NCBI RefSeq assembly: GCF_006489205.2
Contig: NZ_VFYR02000005.1
Location: 124,001-188,000 of the forward strand
DNA from: Brevibacterium sp. XM4083
GTDB taxonomy: Bacteria > Actinomycetota > Actinomycetes > Actinomycetales > Brevibacteriaceae
Length of the DNA stretch: 64,000 nt
Direction of reading: 5' to 3'
The notes beneath the pieces are model-generated. The model was not told the origin of the DNA and did no database searches. It saw only the letters and a program-made list of their open reading frames with translations. The translations under genes were made by a program, and so were the position numbers. Below, piece by piece: positions 51,063-59,299 of the stretch; the stretch's first letter is position 1; every line of letters starts with the position of its first letter.

Positions 51063-51797
51063 GACCGAGTCGCCGTCGGCGTCGACGGAGTGGACGCGAT
51101 CCTCGCGCAGGGCCACTTTGTCGACGCCGTCGAGTTCCATGAGCGGCGGCACGAGCATGTCGAGTGGGCGCTTGCCCTCGAACCTCACCTCGATGCGGAC
51201 CATCTTCGCCCCGTCCTCGGCCTCGAAGCGCTGGGAATCGAGGATCGTGTTCGAGAACCCCATCGTGCTCGCCACCCCGAGGATCTCCCGGAGCACTCCG
51301 CCGCCATCGCGGTAGACGATGTGCACGAGCTTGCCGCGATTGCGGTCGGGGATCTTCCGCACGAGCGGCGCCACGACGAAGAGCGTGAGCAGGTGGAGCC
51401 CCGTGAGCATCGTCGCCAGGGCGAGCATTCCCGCTCCGCAGGCCATGCCGACGGCCGCGCACACCCAGATCGATGCTGCCGTCGTGAGCCCCCGGACCAT
51501 GTTCCGTCCCTTGAAGATGACCCCGGCACCGAGGAAGCCGATGCCGGAGACGATCTGCGCGGCGATCCGCGAGGGATCGAGCTGGACGTCGCTGTCGAGG
51601 ACCCCGGCGAACCCGTAGGCGGAGACGAGGGTGAACGCGCACGTGCCGATGCCGACGAGGACGTGCGTGCGGTAACCGGCGCTCTTCTGCCGGAACTGCC
51701 GTTCGAAGCCGATGAGCGAACAGAGCACGAAGCTCGCCAGCAGCAGCGTGCCCTCGAGGAGGATGTTCGATCCGAAGATGTCGCCGAATGAGCCCAT
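51060..51797 (-). CDS. MgtC/SapB family membrane protein
   Basis: A 245-residue protein. N-terminal MgtC/SapB domain with about four helices: LLLASFVLCSLIGFERQFRQKSAGYRTHVLVGIGTCAFTLVS, RIAAQIVSGIGFLGAGVIFKG and GLTTAASIWVCAAVGMACG, all hallmark motifs. The C-terminal about 90 residues form an ACT-like cytoplasmic domain (VHIVYRDGGGVLREILGVAS). MgtC proteins aid growth at low Mg2+ and modulate ATP synthase or phosphate uptake in some bacteria. TAAGGT with 7 bases before the ATG indicates a leaderless start. Confidence 0.92.
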   Translation of the reverse strand: MGSFGDIFGSNILLEGTLLLASFVLCSLIGFERQFRQKSAGYRTHVLVGIGTCAFTLVSAYGFAGVLDSDVQLDPSRIAAQIVSGIGFLGAGVIFKGRNMVRGLTTAASIWVCAAVGMACGAGMLALATMLTGLHLLTLFVVAPLVRKIPDRNRGKLVHIVYRDGGGVLREILGVASTMGFSNTILDSQRFEAEDGAKMVRIEVRFEGKRPLDMLVPPLMELDGVDKVALREDRVHSVDADGDSV

Positions 51798-51804
51798 AGT
51801 GGGC

Positions 51805-51810
51805 ACCTTA
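51805..51810 (-). promoter_or_regulatory. Leaderless-type -10 element of the MgtC/SapB gene
   Basis: TAAGGT on the minus strand, 7 bases before the ATG at 51797; identical to the element before the GntR gene at 1207. Confidence 0.5.
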
Positions 51811-51894
51811 GTCGTGTTGCCGCGCGCTGAGAACGGTTCGACCGAGCGCCCCGCACTGTGCTCAAGGCAGGAGCAGAGCACGCCTGGAACAGCA

Positions 51895-51932
51895 GAACTC
51901 CGCGGACCCGCCTCGGCGGATCCACGGAGTTC
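51895..51932 (-). terminator. Hairpin terminator of the FMN reductase gene
   Basis: Two 18-base arms with two non-Watson-Crick positions that become G-U pairs only in the minus-strand transcript, which assigns the hairpin to the FMN reductase ending at 51954. Confidence 0.7.
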
Positions 51933-51953
51933 GGACAGTGCTGGCGAGCCCTT

Positions 51954-52532
51954 TCAGGCCTGGGGGACGAGGCTGCGGTCGAGAGCCTTCGCAGCGGTGC
52001 GGAGCTCGTCGGCGTATCCGGCCACGACCTCCTTCGCGTCGGTGAGTCGCCAGTCCGGGCCGTAGGAGTCGCGCGGCAGGGTGATCTCGACGTTGTCGCC
52101 GACGAGGTCGAGTCCGATGAACTCGAGCACGGCCCGCAGCTGCGCGCCGGACATTCCGCCGCCGTGGCCGCCGTAGCTGATGATCAGCGACGGCTTGTCC
52201 TTCCATTCGGCGAAGAGGTAGTCGATGGCGTTCTTCAGCGAGGCGGGGTAGCCGGCGTTGTACTGCGGGGTGACGAAGACGACGGCGTCGGACTCGTCGA
52301 CGATCCGCGCCCATTCCTTCGTGTGCTCGTTCTGGTAGTCACCGAGTGCCGGCATGCGCGGCTCGTCGAGCAGCGGCAGGTCGAGGTCGGCGAGGTCGAT
52401 GATCTCGGTGCGGGCAGCGGCCGCATCGGAGATGATCTCGGCAACGGCGGCGGCGATCTGATCGCCGACCCGCACCGGGCGGACGCTGCCGACGATGATG
52501 CGGATGAGCGGGGCGGTCGGGGTCTCAGTCAT
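51954..52532 (-). CDS. NADPH-dependent FMN reductase family protein
   Basis: A 192-residue flavodoxin-fold quinone/FMN reductase. FMN-site motifs are IIVGSVRPVRVGDQIA at the N-terminus, FVTPQYNAGYPASLKNAIDYLF and LIISYGGHGGGMSGAQLR. Enzymes of this family reduce quinones, azo dyes or flavins with NAD(P)H. GAAAGGA is somewhat far from the ATG. It precedes no partner and lies 72 bases after the DsbA-like gene on the same strand, so the two may be cotranscribed as a redox pair. Confidence 0.9.
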   Translation of the reverse strand: MTETPTAPLIRIIVGSVRPVRVGDQIAAAVAEIISDAAAARTEIIDLADLDLPLLDEPRMPALGDYQNEHTKEWARIVDESDAVVFVTPQYNAGYPASLKNAIDYLFAEWKDKPSLIISYGGHGGGMSGAQLRAVLEFIGLDLVGDNVEITLPRDSYGPDWRLTDAKEVVAGYADELRTAAKALDRSLVPQA

Positions 52533-52604
52533 GGGTGGTGGTCCTTTCGACGTCTGTGGATCTGAAGTGAGGTGGAGAACTGGGGTGGCGTGGATATGAG
52601 GGAG

Positions 52605-53339
52605 TCAGCTGCAGCCCTCGGGGCCGCACACGGCACCGTCGGGATAGTCGTCCCCGCCCTCGGCCGTCGAACCGGTGCCGGCGAGCACGGTGAGCTTCTG
52701 ACTCTCGTCCCATGCGGTCTCGAGCGCCTGAGTGAAGACCGGCGGCTTCTGCGCGCCGGAGATCCCGTACTTGCGGTCGATGACGAAGAACGGCACCCCG
52801 TTGGCGCCGAGCATCCGAGCCTGGGCGACATCAGCCTTGACAGCGTCGGTGTACTCGTCGGATTCGAGGACCCGACGGGTCTCGGTGGGATCGAGACCGA
52901 GGGACTGACCCACCTCGGCGAGGTAGTCGATGCTTCCGATGTCACGACCGGACTCGAAATGCCCGGACATCAGCGCCTCCTCAGCGGCCGCCATAACACC
53001 GTGGCTCTTGGCGAAGTGGAGGAAGCGGTGGGCGGTGAAGCTGTTCGCGACGACGACGGAATCGAAGTCGTAGTTGAGGCCCTCGCGCGCTGCCTGGTCG
53101 CTCACCTGGGCGAACATCTGCCGCACCTGCTCGGCGGGCATGCCCTTCGAGCGGCTGAGATAGTCCGCCTCCGACTCCTCGACATGTGCGGGAAGGGTGG
53201 GATCGAGCTGGAAGCTGCGCCACTCGACCTCCACGTCGTCCTTGTGCGGGAAACCCTCGAGGGCGGTTTCGAAGCGACGTTTGCCGATATAGCACCACGG
53301 ACAGGCGATGTCCGACCAGATCTCGATTTTCATAGACAT
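52605..53339 (-). CDS. DsbA-family oxidoreductase, FrnE type
   Basis: A 244-residue cytoplasmic DsbA/2-hydroxychromene isomerase-like protein. The redox motif is ACPWCYIGKRRFE (CPWC near residues 12-15). Following family motifs are EVEWRSFQLDPTLP, GVPFFVIDRKYGISGAQ and PPVFTQALETAWDE. No signal peptide. A second short cysteine pair, CGPEGC, ends the protein and may relay electrons or bind metal. FrnE-type proteins serve as disulfide isomerases under oxidative or metal stress. A start at 53339 (MSMK) is chosen because AGG lies about 8 bases before it; an ATG two codons in is possible. Confidence 0.9.
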   Translation of the reverse strand: MSMKIEIWSDIACPWCYIGKRRFETALEGFPHKDDVEVEWRSFQLDPTLPAHVEESEADYLSRSKGMPAEQVRQMFAQVSDQAAREGLNYDFDSVVVANSFTAHRFLHFAKSHGVMAAAEEALMSGHFESGRDIGSIDYLAEVGQSLGLDPTETRRVLESDEYTDAVKADVAQARMLGANGVPFFVIDRKYGISGAQKPPVFTQALETAWDESQKLTVLAGTGSTAEGGDDYPDGAVCGPEGCS

Positions 53340-53466
53340 TTCAACTACCTGCCCGTGGAGGATATTCCCGCCGCCGGGCCGGGTGCGACCCTTGTCACAT
53401 CCGGCCCGGAGGGGCATTCCGCCGAGGCGGTCGTCCCGCTCCGGAGGCTCCCGATCCGATGGAGGG

Positions 53467-54522
53467 TCAGCGCGACACCGTCTCCCTGATCTGGGGCACC
53501 ATCTCCCCGAGCGCGTAGTCGAGGCTGAGGATCGTGCCCCAGCTGAAGGCCCCGGACACGACCTCGTCCTCGACCCAGAGCACGCGGCCGTCCCGGACCA
53601 CGGGGAGGTCGGAGTAGAGCGACATGGCCTCGACGGTCGCCTTCGCATCGGGGGAGAAGCCGACGTTCCACACGAGCAGGTCCGTCGAGAGCTCGTCCAT
53701 CCGCTCGTCGGGGACGTAGACCTCACCGGCCTCATTCGGTGCGAATTCGGCGATCCGACTCGGAACCGCGAACCCGAGCTGGCTGAAGAACTGGGCCCTG
53801 ACGTCATTGCCCGTGCGCACGACTGTCTCGCCCTCCTGGAAGCGCTCGGCGACGACGGCCTCCCGGCCGGCGAAGTCGGGATTGTCCTCGCGGGCTGCGG
53901 TGAAGGAGGCTTCGAGATCGGCGACGAGGGCGAGTGCCTCGTCCTCCCGTCCCAGGGCCTCTCCGGTGGCTCGCGTCGCCTCCTGCCACGTGATCCTGAA
54001 GTTCGTGTACTCCTCGTCGGGGACGACGACGGGCGCGATTTCACTGAGCTGCTCGTACTGCTCCTCGGTGGTGCCGTTGTAGAGGGAGATGATGAGATCG
54101 GGTTCGAGCGACGCGATCTCCTCGACGGGCGGATTCGCCTCGTCTCGGACCCCGCCGTTGAGCACCGTCGGCTCCGCGTCACCGAGTTCGTCCTGGGCCC
54201 AGGGCCACGTCGCGAACTCGTAGTCACCCCACCAGGGGGCGACGGCGATCGGCGCGACGCCGAGGGCGAGCAGCGGATCCTGATCGGAGAGGCCGAGGGT
54301 GACGACCCTCTGCGGCTGTGCGGTGATCGTCGTCGACCCGTACGCGTGATCGACGGTGACCGGGAACGACCCCTGCGCCGAGGAGGCCGCGCCATCGCTC
54401 GCCGCCTCCGGTGAGGCCGAGGGCGCACAGGCCGAGAGCGCCAGGGCCAGGGCGGAGGCGCACGCGATCATGGACAGTCTCGCCCGGGAGCGGGCGCGGC
54501 GGGTCAGGGTCATCGAACTCAT
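53467..54522 (-). CDS. Iron-siderophore ABC transporter substrate-binding lipoprotein
   Basis: A 351-residue binding protein of the FepB/FhuD-like class III family. The signal peptide ends LALSAC, a lipobox that gives a lipidated Cys near 32. The mature domain shows PQRVVTLGLSDQDPLLALGVAPIAVA, PPVEEIASLEPDLIISLYNGT and a C-terminal DLLVWNVGF; these are the PeriplasmicBP_2 features used to bind ferric siderophores. No permease or ATPase gene is adjacent, so it may serve a transporter elsewhere. A clear iron box lies about 62 bases upstream, predicting repression when iron is plentiful. Confidence 0.92.
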   Translation of the reverse strand: MSSMTLTRRARSRARLSMIACASALALALSACAPSASPEAASDGAASSAQGSFPVTVDHAYGSTTITAQPQRVVTLGLSDQDPLLALGVAPIAVAPWWGDYEFATWPWAQDELGDAEPTVLNGGVRDEANPPVEEIASLEPDLIISLYNGTTEEQYEQLSEIAPVVVPDEEYTNFRITWQEATRATGEALGREDEALALVADLEASFTAAREDNPDFAGREAVVAERFQEGETVVRTGNDVRAQFFSQLGFAVPSRIAEFAPNEAGEVYVPDERMDELSTDLLVWNVGFSPDAKATVEAMSLYSDLPVVRDGRVLWVEDEVVSGAFSWGTILSLDYALGEMVPQIRETVSR

Positions 54523-54584
54523 CTCTCATCGGTGTCGGAGTGCTTCGGCAGGGGAGGGGGCTGAAGCCGTCTCATCGCCCTGTC

Positions 54585-54603
54585 TCAGGTAAGGCTATCC
54601 TCA
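54585..54603. promoter_or_regulatory. IdeR/DtxR-type iron box
   Basis: The 19-base TCAGGTAAGGCTATCCTCA matches the known actinobacterial iron-box consensus TTAGGTTAGGCTAACCTAA at 15 of 19 positions, including the central AGGCTA. It stands between the siderophore-binding and AraC genes. Confidence 0.8.
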
Positions 54604-54657
54604 GGAGAAACGGCATTCCACTCTTCTCAGCGGACAGAGATGGGCCTGGGCAGACGC

Positions 54658-54663
54658 TAAAGT
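54658..54663 (+). promoter_or_regulatory. Leaderless-type -10 element of the AraC gene
   Basis: TAAAGT is followed by 7 bases and the GTG at 54671. Confidence 0.5.
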
Positions 54664-54670
54664 GTCGTCT

Positions 54671-55477
54671 GTGATGAATCGCGATGCGCTCGAGCCAGCA
54701 GCGGCGAGGGGTGAGGGTCCTGTGCCGCCGATCCATGCCTCTGAGCTGACATCGGCGACTTTCTCCGGCGCCGAGCATCGGGACGTCTCCTACGCCGCCC
54801 ACAGCCACGACGGCGACCAGCTCTTCTGGTTTCCCGACGGCGGCATGGATGTCCTCATCGACGACCGGCGCTGGCTCGTCCACGCCGACACCGTCGTCTG
54901 GATTCCCGCCGGCATCGTCCACTCGAACCGTCTCCTGCGGGAAGGAACGACGCTGAGCGTCTATCTCAGTCCGTCGCTGCGGCCACCGGGGGACCGCTGG
55001 TCGCTGCCGCGGGCCCTCGCCCTCGACCCCCTTCTCGGCGCGCTCATGCGCCATCTTCCCGGGCGACGCCTGTCCCCGGTCCGGCGAGAGCACTGCTGCC
55101 GGCTCCTCATCGATCTCCTCGCCGAGGCCGAAGACCGGGAGATGACCGTGCCCACGCCGCGCCATCCGGCCGCGCGCACCGTCGCCGAGGCGGTGCTCGC
55201 CGATCCCGCCGACCGCACCGAACTCACCGACTGGGCGCAGCGCACCGGGGTGAGCGCTCGGACGATCGCCCGGGCCTTCGCCTCCGAGACCGGTTTGAGC
55301 TTCTCCGCCTGGCGGACGCAGGTGCGCCTGCTCTCCGCTCTTCCGCTGCTCATCGACGGCAGCGCCGTACACGAAGCCGCCGCGCAGAGCGGATACGGCA
55401 GCGTAGGCGGGTTCATCTCCGCCTTCGCACGGGAATTCGGGACGACGCCCGCCGCCTACGTCCGCGATCGGTGGTAA
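54671..55477 (+). CDS. AraC-family regulator with cupin sensor
   Basis: A 268-residue AraC regulator. N-terminal cupin (about 25-110): YAAHSHDGDQLFWFPDGGMDVLIDDRRWLVHADTVVWIPAGIVHSN. C-terminal double helix-turn-helix (about 170-268): LTDWAQRTGVSARTIARAFASETGLSFSAWRTQVRLL, then EAAAQSGYGSVGGFISAFAREFGTTPAAYV. The GTG at 54671 is preferred over nearby alternatives because TAAAGT stands 7 bases before it. Divergence from the siderophore-binding gene across an iron box raises the possibility that it belongs to the iron response, like RipA in corynebacteria. Its real ligand is unknown. Confidence 0.9.
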   Translation: MMNRDALEPAAARGEGPVPPIHASELTSATFSGAEHRDVSYAAHSHDGDQLFWFPDGGMDVLIDDRRWLVHADTVVWIPAGIVHSNRLLREGTTLSVYLSPSLRPPGDRWSLPRALALDPLLGALMRHLPGRRLSPVRREHCCRLLIDLLAEAEDREMTVPTPRHPAARTVAEAVLADPADRTELTDWAQRTGVSARTIARAFASETGLSFSAWRTQVRLLSALPLLIDGSAVHEAAAQSGYGSVGGFISAFAREFGTTPAAYVRDRW

Positions 55478-55523
55478 AACGCGGGGACAACGGCATCAGA
55501 GCAGTGTGGTCAGAAGAGCACCG

Positions 55524-56585
55524 TCAGAACAGCGCCGCCTGAGGGTCAGGCAGGGCGGACTCGACGGCGGCACTCGGCGTTGCCGGTCCGACTCCGGTGG
55601 CGCCGCGCCGGGGCCCATGCCTCGTCCGCCTCGTCGCGGGATAGTCATCGTCGCTGGTCCCGCGCAGGTCGTAGCGGTCGATGAGCGGGTTGATCCGCGC
55701 CGCCAGCCAGGTCCGGTACTCCTTCGAGGCATAGGCCGAAGTCGCATACATGCGGCGGTAGCGGGGGAGGAGCTCGGGGTGCTCGCGGTCGAGCCAGGCG
55801 AAGAACCACTCGCGAGCGCCCGGGCGCAGGTGAAGGGCGCCGTAGACGACTCTGCTCGCGCCGGCGTCCTTGATCGCCGCGAGCGCCGTGTCGAGATGCT
55901 CGCGCGAATCGGTGAGCTTGGGCAGCACCGGCATGATGAACACGGTGACCCGGAATCCCAGCTCCGCTGCCGCGCGCACCGTCGCCAACCGCGCCGCGGT
56001 CGTCGGCGTCCCGGGTTCGATCGCCTGCTGGAGCTCGTCGTCGTAGACGGCGATCGACATGCTGATCTCCACGGGGACGTCCCGGGCGGCGTCGGCGAGC
56101 AGCGGGAGGTCGCGCCGCAGCAGGGTGCCCTTCGTGAGGATCGACAGCGGGGTGCCGTGTTCGGCGAGGGCGGTGATGATTCCGGGCATGAGGCGGTAGC
56201 GTCCCTCGGCGCGCTGATAGGGGTCGGTGTTCGTCCCGAGGGCGACGAGCTCGCGTGACCAGCGGGGCTTGGCCACCTCGGCGGCGAGCACCTCAGGGGT
56301 GTTGACCTTGACGATGACCTGCCGGTCGAAGTCGTCGCCGGAGTCGAGGTCGAGATACCGGTGGGTGCTCCGGGCGAAGCAGTAGACGCACGCGTGGGAG
56401 CAGCCCCGATACGGGTTGATCGTCCACGCGAACGGCATCGCACTCGATCGCGGGATCCGGTTGAGCGCCGACTTCGCGAGGACCTCGTGAAACGTCATCC
56501 CCGCGAACTCCGGGGCCCGCACGGTGCGGATGAGTCCGGTGACCCCGAAGAGCCCGGCTGTCGGTTCCGCGTCATTCCATCTCAC
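55524..56585 (-). CDS. Radical SAM protein of the Rv2578c family
   Basis: A 353-residue radical SAM protein. The 4Fe-4S motif is CSHACVYC with Cys62, Cys66 and Cys69, and TFHEVLAKSALNRIP, ALGTNTDPYQRAEGRY and LSILTKGTLLRRDLPLL match what I recall of M. tuberculosis Rv2578c. The GTG start at 56585 is chosen because VRWND aligns with the MRW start of that family; the longer frame upstream would run through the SOS box. The family resembles spore-photoproduct-lyase-like proteins but its reaction is not known. A perfect LexA-type box directly upstream links it to DNA damage. Confidence 0.9.
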   Translation of the reverse strand: MRWNDAEPTAGLFGVTGLIRTVRAPEFAGMTFHEVLAKSALNRIPRSSAMPFAWTINPYRGCSHACVYCFARSTHRYLDLDSGDDFDRQVIVKVNTPEVLAAEVAKPRWSRELVALGTNTDPYQRAEGRYRLMPGIITALAEHGTPLSILTKGTLLRRDLPLLADAARDVPVEISMSIAVYDDELQQAIEPGTPTTAARLATVRAAAELGFRVTVFIMPVLPKLTDSREHLDTALAAIKDAGASRVVYGALHLRPGAREWFFAWLDREHPELLPRYRRMYATSAYASKEYRTWLAARINPLIDRYDLRGTSDDDYPATRRTRHGPRRGATGVGPATPSAAVESALPDPQAALF

Positions 56586-56899
56586 ACCGGTATTCGAACA
56601 CGTGTTCGAGTCGAAGTCAAGAGGGGTGCGGGTGTCTGTTCCGGCAGCAGGCCACGATTCAAACAAATGGTATGCCAAATAGTCCAGGCTCGGGCATCAT
56701 CGATCTGCGGCCATCGCCCCAGGTCCGGAGGCGCGCCTCGCGCACTCCAGGCGTTGTCAGTACTGGACTGACGGAGATGAGCCCATTGCGGAAGCAGTGT
56801 GACCCAGGTTACGCTCACGGGGTCAGCTCTCACTGCCGCGAGGCCGCGAAGACCTCCTTTGGTATTCCAGCACCGCGCCCGTCTGATTCGAGAACTCCC
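56586..56899. other. Divergent intergenic region of the radical SAM and NCS1 genes
   Basis: It holds the SOS box at 56594-56609 on the left. An imperfect 14-base palindrome, GTGACCCAGGTTAC, occurs at 56799-56812, about 90 bases before the permease start. The rest is about 240 bases without recognised features. Confidence 0.5.
56594..56609. promoter_or_regulatory. Perfect LexA/SOS box TCGAACACGTGTTCGA
   Basis: A 16-base perfect palindrome that fits the mycobacterial/Gram-positive SOS box TCGAAC-N4-GTTCGA exactly, ending 8 bases before the radical SAM GTG start and overlapping its expected -10 region. Confidence 0.85.
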
Positions 56900-58441
56900 A
56901 TGGCCCACACCGTGACGTCCGACCAGCCCGTGCCCGACCCTCAGTCGAGCACCGTGCCGCACCGGCTCGGACCGAGCCCGGAACAGCTCGCCGCGCACCG
57001 GATCAGCCCGCGCTTCTACAACGCCGATCTCGCACCGAGTAAGAAGGAGGGTCGCAGCTGGACGGCGTACAGCGTCTTCTCGCTCTGGGCCAACGACGTC
57101 CACTCGCTCGGCAACTACGGATTCGCCCTCGGCCTCTTCGCCCTCGGCCTCGGGGCGTGGCAGATCCTCGTCGCCCTCCTCGTCGGTGCCGTCCTGCTCT
57201 TCGTCCTCCTCACCCTCTCCGGGTTCATGGGCCACAAGACCGGCGTGCCCTATCCGGTGATGTGCCGCATCGCCTTCGGCATCCACGGCGCCCAGCTGGC
57301 CGCCTCGGTGCGCGGGATCGTCGCGATCGCCTGGTTCGGGATCCAGACCTACCTCGCCGCGAACGTCCTCAACGTTCTCCTCATCACCCTCATCCCCGGC
57401 CTCCAGGCGTGGACGGAGGTCGAGTTCCTCGGGCTGAGCGGCCTCGGCTGGTTCTCCTTCACTCTGCTGTGGATCGTCCAGGTCGTCATCGTCAGCTACG
57501 GGATGGAGATGATCCGCCGTTACGAGGCGATCGCCGGCCCGATCATCCTCGCCACCTTCCTCGCCCTGGCGATCTGGATGCTCGTCCGCGTCGACTTCCG
57601 CATCGCCTGGTCGATCGACGACCCGCTCACCGGGTGGCAGATGTGGACGAACATCCTCGGCGGAGGGGCCCTGTGGGTGGCGATCTACGGCACCTTCGTC
57701 CTCAACTTCTCCGACTTCACCCGGTCGGCGAAGAAGAAGGGCTCGATCGTCGTCGGCAACTTCTGGGGCATCCCCATCAACATGCTCGTCTTCGGCCTCG
57801 TCGTCATCTCACTCGCCGGCGCCCAGTACTCGATCGACGGCACGGTCATCAGCTCGCCCGCCGACATCGTCCAGGCCATCGGCAACCCGGTCCTCCTCGC
57901 CGCCGCCTCGCTCTCGCTGCTCGTGCTCACGATCGCCGTCAACCTCATGGCGAACTTCGTCGCCCCGACCTACGCCCTGACGAACCTCTTCCCGCGCCAT
58001 CTCGACTTCCGCCGGGCCGCCATCATCTCCGCGATCATCGGGTTCGCCATCCTCCCGTGGAACCTCTACGACTCACCCGTCGTCATCGTCTACTTCCTCG
58101 GCGGCCTCGGCGCGCTGCTCGGGCCGCTGTTCGGCGTCATCATGGTCGACTACTGGCTCGTGCGGAAGACGAAGGTCAACGTCCCGCAGCTTTACACCGA
58201 GGCCCACGACGGCGAGTACTTCTACCACCACGGCGTCAACTGGCGGGCGATCGGGGCGTTCATCCCCGCCGCGATCCTCTCGCTCATCCTCGCCCTCGTC
58301 CCCGCGTTCTCCGGCGTCTCCCAGTTCTCCTGGTTCCTCGGCGCAGGAATCGCCGCAGTCATCTACTTCGTCATCGCCCGCCGGGACTTCACGTTCCGCG
58401 AGGTCGACGGCGAGGAGATCGCCGTGCCCACCGCACACTGA
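56900..58441 (+). CDS. NCS1-family permease, hydantoin/allantoin/nucleobase type
   Basis: A 513-residue NCS1 transporter with about 12 helices. Family motifs: RFYNADLAPSKKEGRSWTAYSVFSLWANDVHSLGNYGFA before and in helix 1, GHKTGVPYPVMCRIAFGIHGAQ after helix 2, GIVAIAWFGIQTYLAANVLN in helix 3, NFSDFTRSAKKKG after helix 6 and FGVIMVDYWLVRK near helix 10. The nearest characterised relatives are Mhp1 (hydantoin), PucI (allantoin) and uracil permeases. The ATG at 56900 lacks a good ribosome site. A hydantoin-racemase-like gene follows after 43 bases, which favours a 5-substituted hydantoin or allantoin as substrate. Confidence 0.9.
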   Translation: MAHTVTSDQPVPDPQSSTVPHRLGPSPEQLAAHRISPRFYNADLAPSKKEGRSWTAYSVFSLWANDVHSLGNYGFALGLFALGLGAWQILVALLVGAVLLFVLLTLSGFMGHKTGVPYPVMCRIAFGIHGAQLAASVRGIVAIAWFGIQTYLAANVLNVLLITLIPGLQAWTEVEFLGLSGLGWFSFTLLWIVQVVIVSYGMEMIRRYEAIAGPIILATFLALAIWMLVRVDFRIAWSIDDPLTGWQMWTNILGGGALWVAIYGTFVLNFSDFTRSAKKKGSIVVGNFWGIPINMLVFGLVVISLAGAQYSIDGTVISSPADIVQAIGNPVLLAAASLSLLVLTIAVNLMANFVAPTYALTNLFPRHLDFRRAAIISAIIGFAILPWNLYDSPVVIVYFLGGLGALLGPLFGVIMVDYWLVRKTKVNVPQLYTEAHDGEYFYHHGVNWRAIGAFIPAAILSLILALVPAFSGVSQFSWFLGAGIAAVIYFVIARRDFTFREVDGEEIAVPTAH

Positions 58442-58484
58442 CGCTAATCCAAAGACCCACCGGACCCCGCGAAGGACAGCGCCC

Positions 58485-59273
58485 ATGAGAATCCTCGTCG
58501 TCAACGTCAACACCACTGCGGCGATGACCGCCGGCATCGCCCGCGCGGCCCGTGACGCCGCCTCGGCGGGCACCGAGATCATCGGCCTCACCCCGACCTT
58601 CGGCGCCGAATCCTGCGAAGGCAACGTCGAGAGCCATCTCGCCGCGCTCGGCGTCATGGATGCCGTGCTCGGCTACGCCGGAGAGTACGACGCCGTCATC
58701 CAGGCCGGATACGGCGAGCACGGCCGTGAGGCTCTCCAGGAGCTCCTCGACGTCCCCGTCGTCGACATCACCGAGGCGGGGGCGCAGCTGGCGATGATGC
58801 TCGGGCGCCGGTACTCCGTCGTCACCACCCTCGACCGCACCGTTCCCCTCATCGAGGACCGCCTGCTGCTCGCCGGACTCGACCGGCACTGCGCGTCCGT
58901 GCGGGCGTCGGGGATGCCGGTGCTCGACCTCGAGGCCCACCCCGATCGGGCGGTGACCGCGATCGCCGAGGCGGCCGCCGACGCGGTCGGGACCGATCGC
59001 GCCGAGGCCATCGTCCTCGGCTGCGGAGGAATGGCCGACCTCGCTGAGGTCATCGAACAGCATTGCGCGGTGCCCGTCGTCGACGGCGTGGCCGCCGCGG
59101 TCAGACTCGCCGAGGCGCTCGTCGGCTTGGGTCTGACGACATCGAAGGTGCGCACATACGCCCCGGCCCGCCCCAAGCGCCTCGACGGCTGGCCCTTCGC
59201 GGCACGAGCCGGAGCGTCCCCGGCGACTCCGGAGACCGTGACGAGGCACGACTCCGCCGTCCGGGCCTCCTGA
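58485..59273 (+). CDS. Asp/Glu/hydantoin racemase family protein with only one catalytic Cys
   Basis: A 262-residue member of the Asp/Glu racemase superfamily, hydantoin/allantoin racemase branch: opening MRILVVNVNTTAAMTAGIARAAR, then ALGVMDAVLGYAGEYDAVIQAGYG and AIVLGCGGMADL with Cys180. In racemases a second Cys stands where this protein has Gly75 (AGYGEHG instead of the family's ACFGDPG-type loop). A Gly/single-Cys arrangement is known from arylmalonate decarboxylase. It might therefore not racemise but decarboxylate, isomerise or bind. It is transcribed with the NCS1 permease, so the substrate is probably the imported heterocycle or its derivative. Confidence 0.82.
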   Translation: MRILVVNVNTTAAMTAGIARAARDAASAGTEIIGLTPTFGAESCEGNVESHLAALGVMDAVLGYAGEYDAVIQAGYGEHGREALQELLDVPVVDITEAGAQLAMMLGRRYSVVTTLDRTVPLIEDRLLLAGLDRHCASVRASGMPVLDLEAHPDRAVTAIAEAAADAVGTDRAEAIVLGCGGMADLAEVIEQHCAVPVVDGVAAAVRLAEALVGLGLTTSKVRTYAPARPKRLDGWPFAARAGASPATPETVTRHDSAVRAS

Positions 59274-59299
59274 GGCCGGGGCAGCCCGAATCCGCGGCG

